Origin: Pseudomonas ceruminis
GTDB lineage: Bacteria > Pseudomonadota > Gammaproteobacteria > Pseudomonadales > Pseudomonadaceae
NCBI RefSeq assembly: GCF_021602025.1
Contig: NZ_BQHW01000008.1
Location: 62,001 to 126,000, forward strand
Length of the DNA: 64,000 nucleotides
Direction of reading: 5' to 3'
Below the pieces are notes generated by a model. It was not told the DNA's origin. It searched no databases and saw nothing but the letters and a program-made list of their open reading frames with translations. Each line of letters opens with the position of its first letter. The first letter of the stretch is position 1. This document shows, piece after piece, positions 18,170 through 28,337 of this stretch. The position numbers and the translations under genes are program-made.

Positions 18170-18369
18170 GGATACACCTCGCAGTTTTGGCTGGTGACAG
18201 TTAAAGCGTAGACACTTCACGCGGCGCGCATTCTGAATTCTTTCGCTGCCCATGGGAACTTTTTTGTTTAACGTTGTCGCGCCGTCCGTCGCTGAACCCT
18301 CAGGCGGCGCGCTGGACTAATCTGAAACGCTGACTGTGTTGTCATTCATTTTCAAGGGAGCATCGGCTC

Positions 18370-19353
18370 ATGCAATTGGGAATCGTCGGGCTGGGCCGCA
18401 TGGGCGGCAATATCGCAAGGCGCCTGATGCGCACCGGTCACCGCACCGTGGTCCATGACCGCAACCGTGAAGCCATTACCGGGCTGGAAGGCGAGGGCGC
18501 ACAAGGGGCGCATGACCTGGGCGCGCTGGTGCAAAAGCTCAAGGCGCCGCGTGCGGTGTGGGTCATGCTGCCGGCTGGAGAACCCACTGAACAGACGATT
18601 GCCCAACTGGCCGAGCTGCTCGAGCCGGGCGATGCGATCATCGACGGCGGCAACACCTTCTACAAGGACGACATGCGCCGCGCCGCGCAGTTGGCCAAGC
18701 GTGGGTTGCACTACCTGGATGTCGGCACCTCTGGTGGCGTTTGGGGCCTGGACCGTGGCTACTGCATGATGATCGGCGGGGAGAAGGACGTGTTCGAGCG
18801 CCTGGAGCCGCTGTTCAAGGCCCTGGCGCCGGGCGTAGGTGACATTCCACGTACCCATGGCCGCGAAGGTGAGCACGACCGCGCCGAACACGGCTACATC
18901 CACGCCGGCCCGCCCGGCGCCGGGCACTATGTGAAGATGGTGCACAACGGCATCGAGTACGGCCTGATGCAGGCCTATGCCGAAGGCTTTGACCTGTTGC
19001 GCAGCAAGGGGGGCAATGAGTTGCCCGAAGACCAGCGCTTCGACCTGAATGTGGCCGAGATCGCCGAAGTCTGGCGCCGTGGCAGCGTGGTCACGTCCTG
19101 GCTGCTCGACCTCACCGCCGACGCCCTGGCGGCCGACCCGCACCTGTCGCAGTTCAGCGGTTCGGTGTCCGACAGCGGTGAAGGCCGCTGGACCATCGAT
19201 GCCGCCGTCGAGCAGGCCGTGCCGGTACCGGTGCTGTCCAGCGCGCTGTTCGCAAGGTTCCGCTCGCGCCAGCAGCAGGGCACTTACGGTGACAAGGTGC
19301 TCTCGGCGATGCGCCTGGGCTTTGGTGGCCACGTCGAGAAGAAAGGCCAATGA
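18370..19353 (+). CDS. gnd: 6-phosphogluconate dehydrogenase, short (GntZ/YqeC-like) type
   Basis: The protein has 327 residues, against about 470 for the classical GndA, so it belongs to the short decarboxylating class. The Rossmann motif [16 protein letters not shown] is followed at the end of strand 2 by VVHDRN; an acidic residue there suggests NAD+ rather than NADP+ preference (inference). The [10 protein letters not shown] and GTSGGVWGL segments and the substrate-site H-N pair in [10 protein letters not shown] are conserved. It converts 6-phosphogluconate to ribulose 5-phosphate. GGGAG lies 9 nt upstream. Its TGA overlaps the zwf ATG as ATGA. Confidence 0.93.
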   Translation: MQLGIVGLGRMGGNIARRLMRTGHRTVVHDRNREAITGLEGEGAQGAHDLGALVQKLKAPRAVWVMLPAGEPTEQTIAQLAELLEPGDAIIDGGNTFYKDDMRRAAQLAKRGLHYLDVGTSGGVWGLDRGYCMMIGGEKDVFERLEPLFKALAPGVGDIPRTHGREGEHDRAEHGYIHAGPPGAGHYVKMVHNGIEYGLMQAYAEGFDLLRSKGGNELPEDQRFDLNVAEIAEVWRRGSVVTSWLLDLTADALAADPHLSQFSGSVSDSGEGRWTIDAAVEQAVPVPVLSSALFARFRSRQQQGTYGDKVLSAMRLGFGGHVEKKGQ

Positions 19354-20855
19354 CCAAAAAGACCATTCCCGCTGCACCGCCTTGCACACTGTTCCTGTTC
19401 GGCGCCAATGGTGACCTGGTCAAGCGCCTGCTGATGCCGGCGCTGTACAACCTCAGCCGCGACGGCTTGCTTGACCGCAACCTGCGTATCGTGGGCGTCG
19501 ACCACAACGCCGCCACGGCAGAGGCGTTCGCCGAGCGCCTGCATGCGTTCATGCGTGAGCGTGACAAAGGCGGCGAGGGGGCCTCCCGATGCGTGGACGA
19601 CAAGGTGTGGGCACGCCTGGCCAAGCGGCTGGACTACCAGACCGGCGATTTTCTTGACCCTGCCACCTATACGGCGCTGGCCCAACGCATCGACAAGACC
19701 AGCCACGGCAACGCGATCTTCTACCTGGCCACCTCACCACGTTTCTTCCCCGAAGTGGCGCAGCGCCTGGGCGATGCCGGCCTGCTCGATGAATCGGCCG
19801 GTGGTTTTCGCCGGGTCGTGGTGGAAAAGCCTTTCGGCACCGACCTGGCCAGTGCCGAGGCACTCAATGCATGCCTGCTGAAGGTGATGAGTGAGCGGCA
19901 GATTTACCGCATCGACCATTACCTGGGGAAGGAAACCGTACAGAACATTCTGGTCAGCCGTTTTTCCAATGGCCTGTTCGAATCGTTCTGGAACAACCAC
20001 TACATCGACCATGTGCAGATCACCGCCGCCGAAACCGTCGGCGTCGAGACCCGCGGTGCGTTCTACGACAACACCGGGGCGCTGCGCGACATGGTGCCCA
20101 ACCACCTGTTCCAGTTGCTGGCGATGGTCGCTATGGAGCCGCCTGCGGCCTTTGGCGCCGATGCCGTGCGCGGTGAGAAAGCCAAGGTGATCGGCGCCAT
20201 CCGCCCCTGGTCGGCGAAGATGGCCCTGAAGAACTCTGTACGGGGTCAGTACACGGCTGGCAAGCAGGGCCGCAAACACTTGGCGGGGTATCGCCAGGAA
20301 GACAAGGTCGCGGCCGACAGCCAGACGGAAACCTATGTTGCGCTCAAGGTCATGATCGACAACTGGCGCTGGGCCGGCGTGCCGTTCTACCTGCGTACGG
20401 GCAAGCGCATGAGCGTACGCGACACGGAAATCGCCATCTGCTTCAAGCCCGCGCCTTATGCGCAATTTCGCGAGTCGGAGCTTGAGCGGCCCAAACCGAA
20501 TTACCTGAAGATCCAGATCCAGCCCAACGAAGGCATGTGGTTCGACTTGCAGGCCAAACGGCCCGGGCCGGAGCTGGTGATGGAAAACGTCGAGCTTGGC
20601 TTCGCCTACAAGGACTTCTTCAAGATGCCCCCGGCGACCGGTTACGAGACCTTGATTTATGACTGCCTGACGGGCGACCAGACCTTGTTCCAGCGGGCCG
20701 ACAACATCGAGAACGGCTGGCGAGCAGTGCAGCCGTTTCTGGATGCGTGGGCCGATGGGGGAGACGTGCATGAGTACCCGGCGGGCGAAGATGGGCCAGA
20801 GGCTGGCCATGAGCTGCTGACCCGCGACAAGCGTGAATGGCACAGGTTGGGGTGA
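19350..20855 (+). CDS. zwf: Glucose-6-phosphate dehydrogenase
   Basis: This 501-residue enzyme oxidises glucose 6-phosphate to 6-phosphogluconolactone. The nucleotide motif reads [13 protein letters not shown], where most homologues have [20 protein letters not shown] is the substrate-binding signature and [11 protein letters not shown] is also present. P. putida carries several Zwf paralogues. Linkage to gnd identifies this as the one I know as zwf-2/zwfB. It is translationally coupled to gnd and followed after 37 nt by a GH15 gene, so oxidative pentose-phosphate flux and glucan or trehalose hydrolysis are co-expressed here. No pgl is present. Confidence 0.95.
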   Translation: MTKKTIPAAPPCTLFLFGANGDLVKRLLMPALYNLSRDGLLDRNLRIVGVDHNAATAEAFAERLHAFMRERDKGGEGASRCVDDKVWARLAKRLDYQTGDFLDPATYTALAQRIDKTSHGNAIFYLATSPRFFPEVAQRLGDAGLLDESAGGFRRVVVEKPFGTDLASAEALNACLLKVMSERQIYRIDHYLGKETVQNILVSRFSNGLFESFWNNHYIDHVQITAAETVGVETRGAFYDNTGALRDMVPNHLFQLLAMVAMEPPAAFGADAVRGEKAKVIGAIRPWSAKMALKNSVRGQYTAGKQGRKHLAGYRQEDKVAADSQTETYVALKVMIDNWRWAGVPFYLRTGKRMSVRDTEIAICFKPAPYAQFRESELERPKPNYLKIQIQPNEGMWFDLQAKRPGPELVMENVELGFAYKDFFKMPPATGYETLIYDCLTGDQTLFQRADNIENGWRAVQPFLDAWADGGDVHEYPAGEDGPEAGHELLTRDKREWHRLG

Positions 20856-20892
20856 CAGCACCGGCCTCTACTTCATCAACCCAGGAGACTGC

Positions 20893-22692
20893 ATGCCCGC
20901 CCCTATCGAAGACTACGCCTTGCTCGGCAACTGCCGCAGCGCCGCCCTGGTCAGCCGTGATGGCTCCATCGACTGGCTGTGCCTGCCGCGTTTCGACGCC
21001 CCAGCGGTGTTCGCCGCGCTGCTGGGCAACGAAGAGAACGGTCGATGGCGGCTGGCCCCCAGCGACCCGGTCGAGCACACCCAGCGCGCCTACCTTGATG
21101 ACACCCTGGTACTGGAAACCACTTGGGTCACCGCCAGCGGCCGTGCCCGTGTGCTGGACTTCATGCCCGTGCAGGGGGACATCAACTCGGTGGTGCGCAT
21201 CGTCGAGGGTGTTGCTGGCCAGACCAACTTCGAAATGGACCTGGTGCTGCGCTTCGACTACGGCCGCAGCGTGCCCTGGGTGGAAAAGCTCGACCCTCTG
21301 ACGCTCAGCGCCGTTGCTGGCCCCGACTGCCTGGTCATGAGCAGCACCGTACCCTCGCATGCCCGCGATCATCACACGGTGGCCCGCTTTCGGGTCGGGG
21401 CCGGTGAACGCCATGTGTTCAACCTGCGCCATCAGCCTTCGCACCTGCCGGTGCAGCCTGACTGTGATGTGGAACAGGCCTTGGAGCACACCATCAGCCA
21501 GTGGCAGGCCTTTGCTGCGCGCTGCCCGGAGGTGGGGCCTTACAGCGCCCAGGTGCGCCGTTCCCTGATCACCCTCAAGGCCATGACCTACGCGCCCACC
21601 GGGGGCATGGTCGCTGCGGTGACCACGTCGTTGCCCGAAAGCATCGGCCACGAGCGCAACTGGGATTACCGCTTCTGCTGGTTGCGCGATGCCACCATGA
21701 CCTTGCTGGCGTTCATGAACCTGGGGTACTTCGAGGAGGCGCAGGCCTGGCGCGAGTGGCTGCTGCGGTCGGTGGCCGGCAACCCCGAACAGATGCAGAT
21801 CATGTACGGCCTGGCCGGTGAGCGCGACCTGCAGGAATACACCTTGCCGTGGCTGCCCGGGTACGAGCACTCCCAACCCGTGCGCGTGGGCAATGCCGCT
21901 GCACAGCAGCGGCAGCTGGACATCTACGGCGAACTGGCCGACGCCATGAGCCAGGCCATCAAGGGCGGGCTGCCCCGACACCCGCGCAGCGCTGCGATCT
22001 CGCGCCTGATCCTGCCGTACCTGGAGCGCATCTGGCGCGAGCCGGACGAAGGCATCTGGGAGGTACGCGGTGGCCAGCAGCACTTCGTGCACTCGAAAGT
22101 CATGGCCTGGGTGGCCTTTGACCGCTCGGCAGGGCTGGCAGACACCACCGAAGAAGGCCGTGAGCGGGGCCAGCACTACCGCAAGGTGGCGGATGAAATC
22201 CGCCGCGAAGTGTGCGAACACGGCCTTGACGCCAGCGGCCAGTATTTCGTCCAGGCCTATGGCGCCAACGAGATGGATGCCAGCCTGCTGCAGATCGCCC
22301 TGACCGGTTTCCTGCCGGTCGAGGATGAGCGATTCCTGCGCACCCTCGAGCAGATCGAGCAGCGTCTGTTGAAGAACGGCTTGCTGCTGCGCTACGACAC
22401 CGACACCTGCAGTGACGGGCTGACACCCGGAGAGGGCACGTTCCTGGTGTGTTCGTTCTGGTTGGCCGATGTGTATGTGCTGCTGGGGCGCCAGGAGGAA
22501 GCCCAGGCGCTTTACGAGAAACTGACCGGTCTGTGCAATGACGTGGGCCTGCTGGCCGAGCAGTATGACCCGGCCGGCCAGCGCATGCTCGGCAACTTCC
22601 CCCAGGCATTCAGCCATGTCGGCATCATCAATACAGCGTTGAACCTGTACCGGGCACATTGCCCGGTCCGGGACCGGGCGACGTGTGGCTGA
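20893..22692 (+). CDS. Glycoside hydrolase family 15 protein (glucoamylase/trehalase type)
   Basis: This 599-residue protein opens with IEDYALLGNCRSAALVSRDGSIDWLCLPRFD, typical of bacterial and archaeal GH15 two-domain enzymes: an N-terminal beta-sandwich (to about 260) and a C-terminal (alpha/alpha)6 barrel with NWDYRFCWLRDATMTL and PGEGTFLVCSFWLADV, the latter carrying the likely second catalytic Glu. GH15 members hydrolyse terminal alpha-glucosidic bonds in glucans, and some are trehalases; sequence alone does not decide. No signal peptide, so cytoplasmic. AGGAGA precedes the ATG at 20893. A 20-residue longer frame overlapping the zwf end was rejected. Position after gnd-zwf suggests it feeds glucose into that route. 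Confidence 0.88.
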   Translation: MPAPIEDYALLGNCRSAALVSRDGSIDWLCLPRFDAPAVFAALLGNEENGRWRLAPSDPVEHTQRAYLDDTLVLETTWVTASGRARVLDFMPVQGDINSVVRIVEGVAGQTNFEMDLVLRFDYGRSVPWVEKLDPLTLSAVAGPDCLVMSSTVPSHARDHHTVARFRVGAGERHVFNLRHQPSHLPVQPDCDVEQALEHTISQWQAFAARCPEVGPYSAQVRRSLITLKAMTYAPTGGMVAAVTTSLPESIGHERNWDYRFCWLRDATMTLLAFMNLGYFEEAQAWREWLLRSVAGNPEQMQIMYGLAGERDLQEYTLPWLPGYEHSQPVRVGNAAAQQRQLDIYGELADAMSQAIKGGLPRHPRSAAISRLILPYLERIWREPDEGIWEVRGGQQHFVHSKVMAWVAFDRSAGLADTTEEGRERGQHYRKVADEIRREVCEHGLDASGQYFVQAYGANEMDASLLQIALTGFLPVEDERFLRTLEQIEQRLLKNGLLLRYDTDTCSDGLTPGEGTFLVCSFWLADVYVLLGRQEEAQALYEKLTGLCNDVGLLAEQYDPAGQRMLGNFPQAFSHVGIINTALNLYRAHCPVRDRATCG

Positions 22693-22816
22693 GTGCAAAG
22701 AGGGCGTGATGCCGGGCGCCACTTATGCTATTTCAAGGCGAACAGATCAGGGCCGTTGAGGCGGCCCATCATAGGCAAGCCAGCGTCTACAAGGGGCGCG
22801 TGGTATTAGGAACGGC

Positions 22817-23437
22817 ATGGCCAACCACAAGATCGAAATTCGCCGACGCAACGTCGAAAAAATTCTCGTCGCCGCAGAAAAGGTGTTCGCCGAGAAGGGG
22901 TACGGCGCCACCTCCATGGGCGATATCGCCGAACAGGCCGAGCTGCCGCGCTCCAACCTGCATTACTACTTCAGCACCAAGGATGAGCTGTTTCGCGCGG
23001 TGTTGCAGGACCTGCTGGATGTGTGGAAGCAGGATGCGCTGTGTTTCGAGAACTTCGACGACCCGCGCGTGGTGCTCACCAGCTACATCCGCGCCAAGAT
23101 GGGCCATTCGCGTTCGCGGCCGCTGGGCTCGAAGATCTGGGCTGAAGAGATGCTGCACGGCGCCCCGCTACTGGGGGTGAACCTCGATGACAGCCTGGTG
23201 CCGTGGGCCAAATTGAAGGAAGACAAGATCCGCCGCTGGGTGGAGGAGGGGCGGATCCTGGCGGTGGAGCCTTCGGCGCTGCTGTACATGATCTGGGCGT
23301 CGACCCAGCACTATGCCGACTTTGGTTACCAGGTGGCACTGCTCAATGGTGGTGAGCCGCTGTCGGACGGGGCGTTCGAGCGGGCGGTCCAGACGGTGAC
23401 ATGCGTGATCCTGCGTGGGATAGGGCTGGAGCCTTGA
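22817..23437 (+). CDS. TetR-family regulator, RutR-like
   Basis: The protein has 206 residues. An N-terminal TetR helix-turn-helix spans about residues 10-57 (ILVAAEKVFAEKGYGATSMGDIAEQAELPRSNLHYYF). The C-terminal ligand domain resembles that of E. coli RutR/YcdC (LGSKIWAEEMLHGAP, WVEEGRI, MIWASTQHYADF). RutR senses uracil. The adjacent convergent pyrimidine-catabolism genes fit a similar ligand here, which is inference. GGA lies about 6 nt upstream of the ATG. The candidate operators lie 4-5 kb away in the 27722-28337 region. Confidence 0.88.
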   Translation: MANHKIEIRRRNVEKILVAAEKVFAEKGYGATSMGDIAEQAELPRSNLHYYFSTKDELFRAVLQDLLDVWKQDALCFENFDDPRVVLTSYIRAKMGHSRSRPLGSKIWAEEMLHGAPLLGVNLDDSLVPWAKLKEDKIRRWVEEGRILAVEPSALLYMIWASTQHYADFGYQVALLNGGEPLSDGAFERAVQTVTCVILRGIGLEP

Positions 23438-23545
23438 TGGCTGGCAAACGCCGGCAAGCCCGCTCCCACATCAAACATGTCCCCGCCATGGTGTACCTGT
23501 CCTGTGCAGCGCATCGAGGCGGATAACAAAGCGCCCCGCGCAATC

Positions 23546-24820
23546 TCAACTGGCTTCGCGGTAGGGGTTACGCGGGTCCTGCGTCCAGTTCAGGTACGGT
23601 TTGCCCGTCTCCTGCGCCACCATCTCGATGCAATTTTCCACCGGGCAGGTGATCTGGCACAGGTTGCAGCCCACGCATTCGTCCTCGATCACCGTGTAGG
23701 CATGGGTCCCGTCAGCCTTCAGGGTGCTGGCAATGGCCTGGTGCGAGGTGTCCTCGCAGGCGATGTGGCAGCGCCCACAGCCGATGCAGGCCGCCTGGTC
23801 GATATGCGCCACCGATTTGTAGTTGATGTCCAGGTACTTCCAGTCGGTGGTGTGGCCCACCGCCTGGCCACGGAATGCCTCCAGGTTGCGGTGCCCGTGC
23901 TGGTCCATCCAGCGCGCCAGCCCGTCCTTCATGTCTTCGACAATGCGAAAACCATGCAGCATCGCCGCTGTACATACCTGCACGGCACCGCTGCCCAGGG
24001 CGATGAATTCGGCGGCATCCCGCCACGTGCCGATCCCCCCGATGCCGCAGATCGGCAGCCCGTGCGTTTCCGGATCGCGGGCAATCTCGGCCACCATGTT
24101 CAGCGCGATGGGTTTTACCGCCGAGCCACAATAACCACCGTGGGTGCTCTGATCACCGACGATCGGGTGGGCGACCATGCGGTCCAGGTCGACACTGGTA
24201 ATCGAGTTGATCGTGTTGATCAGCGACACGGCATCCGCCCCGCCGCGATGCGCCGCGCGTGCCGACTGACGGATGTCGGTGATATTGGGCGTGAGCTTGA
24301 CGATGACCGGTAACGAGCAGTGCTGCTTGCACCAGCGGGTGACCATCTCCACATACTCGGGTACCTGGCCGACCGCTGCGCCCATGCCGCGCTCGGGCAT
24401 GCCATGTGGGCAGCCGAAGTTCAGTTCGATGCCGTCGGCACCGGTGGCCTCCACCAGCGGCAGGATGAATTTCCACGATTGCTCGACGCACGGCACCATC
24501 AACGACACGATCAGCGCACGGTCGGGCCAGTCCTTTTTTACCTGGGTGATTTCGCGCAGGTTGATCTCCAGTGAACGGTCGGTGATCAACTCGATATTGT
24601 TGATGCCCTGCACCAGGCGGTTGGCGCCGTAGTGCGCCGAGTAGCGCGACGATACGTTGACCGCTGCCGGGTCTTCGCCCAGGGTTTTCCAGACCACGCC
24701 ACCCCAGCCGGCCTCGAACGCGCGAACCACGTTGTAGGCCTTGTCGGTGGGTGGCGCGGAAGCCAGCCAGAAAGGGTTGGGTGCCTTGATGCCGGCGAAC
24801 ACGATAGACAAGTCGGCCAT
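23546..24820 (-). CDS. preA: NAD-dependent dihydropyrimidine dehydrogenase, subunit PreA
   Basis: The protein has 424 residues. Residues 1 to about 320 form a dihydroorotate-dehydrogenase-like FMN barrel (ELNFGCPHGMPERGMG, VKLTPNITDIR, GIGGIGTWRDAAEF). The C-terminus is a two-cluster ferredoxin (CIGCGRCHIAC and CVGCNLCQITCPVENC). With PreT it reduces uracil and thymine to dihydropyrimidines. Where animal enzymes have the catalytic Cys after GMGLA, this protein has Val (GMGAAVGQ), as I recall also for E. coli PreA. The ATG directly follows the preT TAA, with GGAGG inside preT, so the subunits are coupled. Confidence 0.94.
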   Translation of the reverse strand: MADLSIVFAGIKAPNPFWLASAPPTDKAYNVVRAFEAGWGGVVWKTLGEDPAAVNVSSRYSAHYGANRLVQGINNIELITDRSLEINLREITQVKKDWPDRALIVSLMVPCVEQSWKFILPLVEATGADGIELNFGCPHGMPERGMGAAVGQVPEYVEMVTRWCKQHCSLPVIVKLTPNITDIRQSARAAHRGGADAVSLINTINSITSVDLDRMVAHPIVGDQSTHGGYCGSAVKPIALNMVAEIARDPETHGLPICGIGGIGTWRDAAEFIALGSGAVQVCTAAMLHGFRIVEDMKDGLARWMDQHGHRNLEAFRGQAVGHTTDWKYLDINYKSVAHIDQAACIGCGRCHIACEDTSHQAIASTLKADGTHAYTVIEDECVGCNLCQITCPVENCIEMVAQETGKPYLNWTQDPRNPYREAS

Positions 24821-26188
24821 TTATGCAGCCTCCACGTTGAGCATGAGTTGGGCATGGATGGCTTCGGCTGCCAGCTTGCCGTGTTGCACGGCCTGGACGG
24901 TGAGGTCCTGGCCCAGGGCAGTACAGTCGCCGCCGGCATAAACACCCGGCAGGCTGGTGCGCATGTGTTCATCGACGCGAATGCGTTCACCGTCGCGGAC
25001 CAGTTGCGCGGCCAGCGGGTCGCTCAGGGCTTGCTCGTCGAAGCGTTGGCCGATGGCCTTGAAGATCGCATCGGCGGCCAGCTCGAAGGTTTCGCCGGTA
25101 TCGCCCAGGCGGCCTTCGACCAGCGCCGTGCGAGCGAAGCGCATGCCGCGAACCTGGCCGTTGTCGTCCAGCAGCACGGCGTCGGGGCGGGCCCAGGTGT
25201 GCAGGCGCACCTGGTTGGCTTTGGCGATGTCTTGCTCATGACCGGTGGCGCCCATGTCGGCAGGGCCGCGGCGGTACACCAGGTTGACATCGTGGGCGCC
25301 GAGGCGGCTCATCTGCACCGCCATGTCGATGGCAGTGTTGCCGGCACCGATGACCAGGCAGCGGCCGGCCAGCGGCAATTGCGTGAGGTCGTCCGCCTGG
25401 CGCAGTTCGCGGATGTAGTCGGTGGCAGCCAGCAGGCCTGGCGCGTGCTCCTCTGGCAGGCCCAACTGACGCACGGCATTCAGGCCAAGGCCAAGGAACA
25501 CCGCCGCGTACTGGTCGCGCAGCTCGGCCAGGCTCAGGTTGCTGCCCAGGCGTTGGCCATGGCGGATTTCGATGCCGCCGATTCCGAGCAGAAACTCGAC
25601 TTCGCGCTGGGCATAGTCGTCCACCAGCTTGTAGCGTGCGATGCCGTATTCATTCAGGCCCCCGGCCTTGTCACAGGCCTCGAACACCACCACCTCATGC
25701 CCATGCATGGCCAGGCGGTGGGCGCAGGACAGCCCGGCCGGACCGGCCCCGACCACGGCAATGCGCTTGCCGGTGGCGGGCGAGCGCTTGAACGGGTGCT
25801 CGCTGAACCCGGCATTGTCCAGGGCGTAACGCTGCAGCTGGCCGATCAGCACGGGCGCGCATTCCTGGGCGTTGTTGCGCACGCAGGCTTGTTGGCAAAG
25901 GATCTCGGTGGGGCATACGCGGGCGCAACTGCCGCCCAGAATGTTGGCCGAGAGAATGCGCTCGGCGGCTCCTTGCAGGTTTTCGTCGCTGATGCGGTGA
26001 ATGAACGACGGGATGTCGATCTCGCTCGGGCAGGCGTTCACGCAGGGGGCGTCGTAACAGTACAGGCAGCGGGCGCTTTCCACGGCGGCCTGGCGCGCGG
26101 TGAGGGGTGGCGCGAGGTCACTGAATTGCTCGGCCAGTTGGTCGGCGCCGGCCCGGGGGCGCGGCAAATGGTTCAGGGCATCGATCAC
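24821..26188 (-). CDS. preT: NAD-dependent dihydropyrimidine dehydrogenase, subunit PreT
   Basis: This 455-residue glutamate-synthase-small-subunit-like flavoprotein passes NADH electrons to PreA. N-terminal cysteine clusters (CLYCYDAPCVNACPSE and CARVCPTEILCQQAC) bind Fe-S centres. FAD binding uses VVGAGPAGLSCAHRLAMHG, and NADH binding uses VIGAGNTAIDMAVQMSRLG. The GTG at 26188 was chosen because AGAGAGG lies 8 nt upstream and the protein then begins MIDALNHLPRPR. The longer frame to 26233 would need a TTG with no ribosome site. It is 93 nt downstream of the hydantoinase gene, with a small GC hairpin between them. Confidence 0.93.
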   Translation of the reverse strand: MIDALNHLPRPRAGADQLAEQFSDLAPPLTARQAAVESARCLYCYDAPCVNACPSEIDIPSFIHRISDENLQGAAERILSANILGGSCARVCPTEILCQQACVRNNAQECAPVLIGQLQRYALDNAGFSEHPFKRSPATGKRIAVVGAGPAGLSCAHRLAMHGHEVVVFEACDKAGGLNEYGIARYKLVDDYAQREVEFLLGIGGIEIRHGQRLGSNLSLAELRDQYAAVFLGLGLNAVRQLGLPEEHAPGLLAATDYIRELRQADDLTQLPLAGRCLVIGAGNTAIDMAVQMSRLGAHDVNLVYRRGPADMGATGHEQDIAKANQVRLHTWARPDAVLLDDNGQVRGMRFARTALVEGRLGDTGETFELAADAIFKAIGQRFDEQALSDPLAAQLVRDGERIRVDEHMRTSLPGVYAGGDCTALGQDLTVQAVQHGKLAAEAIHAQLMLNVEAA

Positions 26189-26281
26189 GGTTGTAGCCTC
26201 TCTTTTCTTTTTGGATGTGGCAGTCAACGGCAATACGGCGCCGTCCGGCCTCTGAGGGCCGGTTCGGCAGTGCGGGGTGGC

Positions 26282-27796
<1,515 letters not shown>

Positions 27797-27803
27797 TTAA
27801 TCC

Positions 27804-27817
27804 TGTCAGACCTGACA
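27804..27817. promoter_or_regulatory. Palindromic operator-like site TGTCAG-AC-CTGACA
   Basis: Perfect 6-nt arms with a 2-nt spacer sit where the hydA transcript would begin, just downstream of the predicted -10. That position fits a repressor operator. The 2-nt spacer resembles the layout of RutR sites but the arm sequence does not match the E. coli RutR consensus. The binding protein is unknown. Confidence 0.45.
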
Positions 27818-27824
27818 AGAATGG

Positions 27825-27853
27825 AATCTAGATGCTGATTGTGGATTGTTCAA
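27825..27853 (-). promoter_or_regulatory. Candidate sigma70 promoter for hydA-preT-preA
   Basis: On the - strand TTGAAC (27848-27853), a 17-nt spacer and TAGATT (27825-27830) give a good sigma70 layout about 100 nt before the hydA ATG. Confidence 0.45.
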
Positions 27854-27920
27854 GAAATTTTTTTATGAGCTTATAACCGTAATAAGTCATTGATATTAAA
27901 GTAATAATTTATGAAATCAC

Positions 27921-27948
27921 CAAAATGGTGAGGTGCTTCACCATTTTG
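27921..27948. promoter_or_regulatory. 11-bp perfect inverted repeat upstream of the NCS1 gene
   Basis: CAAAATGGTGA (27921-27931) and TCACCATTTTG (27938-27948) are exact reverse complements around a 6-nt spacer. The repeat ends 6 nt before a TTGACA hexamer at 27955, a position suited to an activator or to a repressor of the transporter promoter. A -10 for that promoter is weak (AAGATT near 27978). Confidence 0.5.
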
Positions 27949-28168
27949 ACGCACTTGACAAGAAGCCAAATTGGTCAAGATTTTCCATGCAAAATCAGCC
28001 GCTTGAAACCTGGCTCCGAGGCGCAGCCGCGCCGCTGAAAAATCAGGCTGCACCAGATTGAAACCTGATGCAGGGGCCAGGGCCGGCCCATGGCGGTGAG
28101 CGCGCCAGTCGAGGGGATAACCGTGCCTTCGCCTGTAGCAGAAAAATGCCTTGCAGATCAGTTGATTA

Positions 28169-28257
28169 CCTCCGGTCGGCGGCGGCCGGCCGGGCAGCCT
28201 CAGGCTCGCCCGGCACGCAATTTGAGTACGGCCACAACCGCCAGGCCGGACCGGAGG
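28169..28257 (+). other. Foldable GC-rich leader segment of the NCS1 transporter mRNA
   Basis: CCTCCGGTC (28169-28177) is complementary to GACCGGAGG (28249-28257). Between them lies a stable hairpin, 28189-28214, with 7 bp, one bulged G, 4 bp and a 3-nt loop. The element sits about 80 nt before the gene's ATG. A regulatory RNA role is inference. A repeat-element origin is the alternative. Confidence 0.35.
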
Positions 28258-28337
28258 AGCAGTACTGGTGGTGTGTGTACTCCGGCCATCGCGTTAGCCC
28301 GATGAGCAAACAATTAGAAAAATCTGGAGAAGGCCCC

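Noticed and set aside
20620-22722. A 700-codon - strand frame opposite zwf and the GH15 gene
   Set aside because: Shadow frame; both + strand genes are fully supported by family motifs and ribosome sites.
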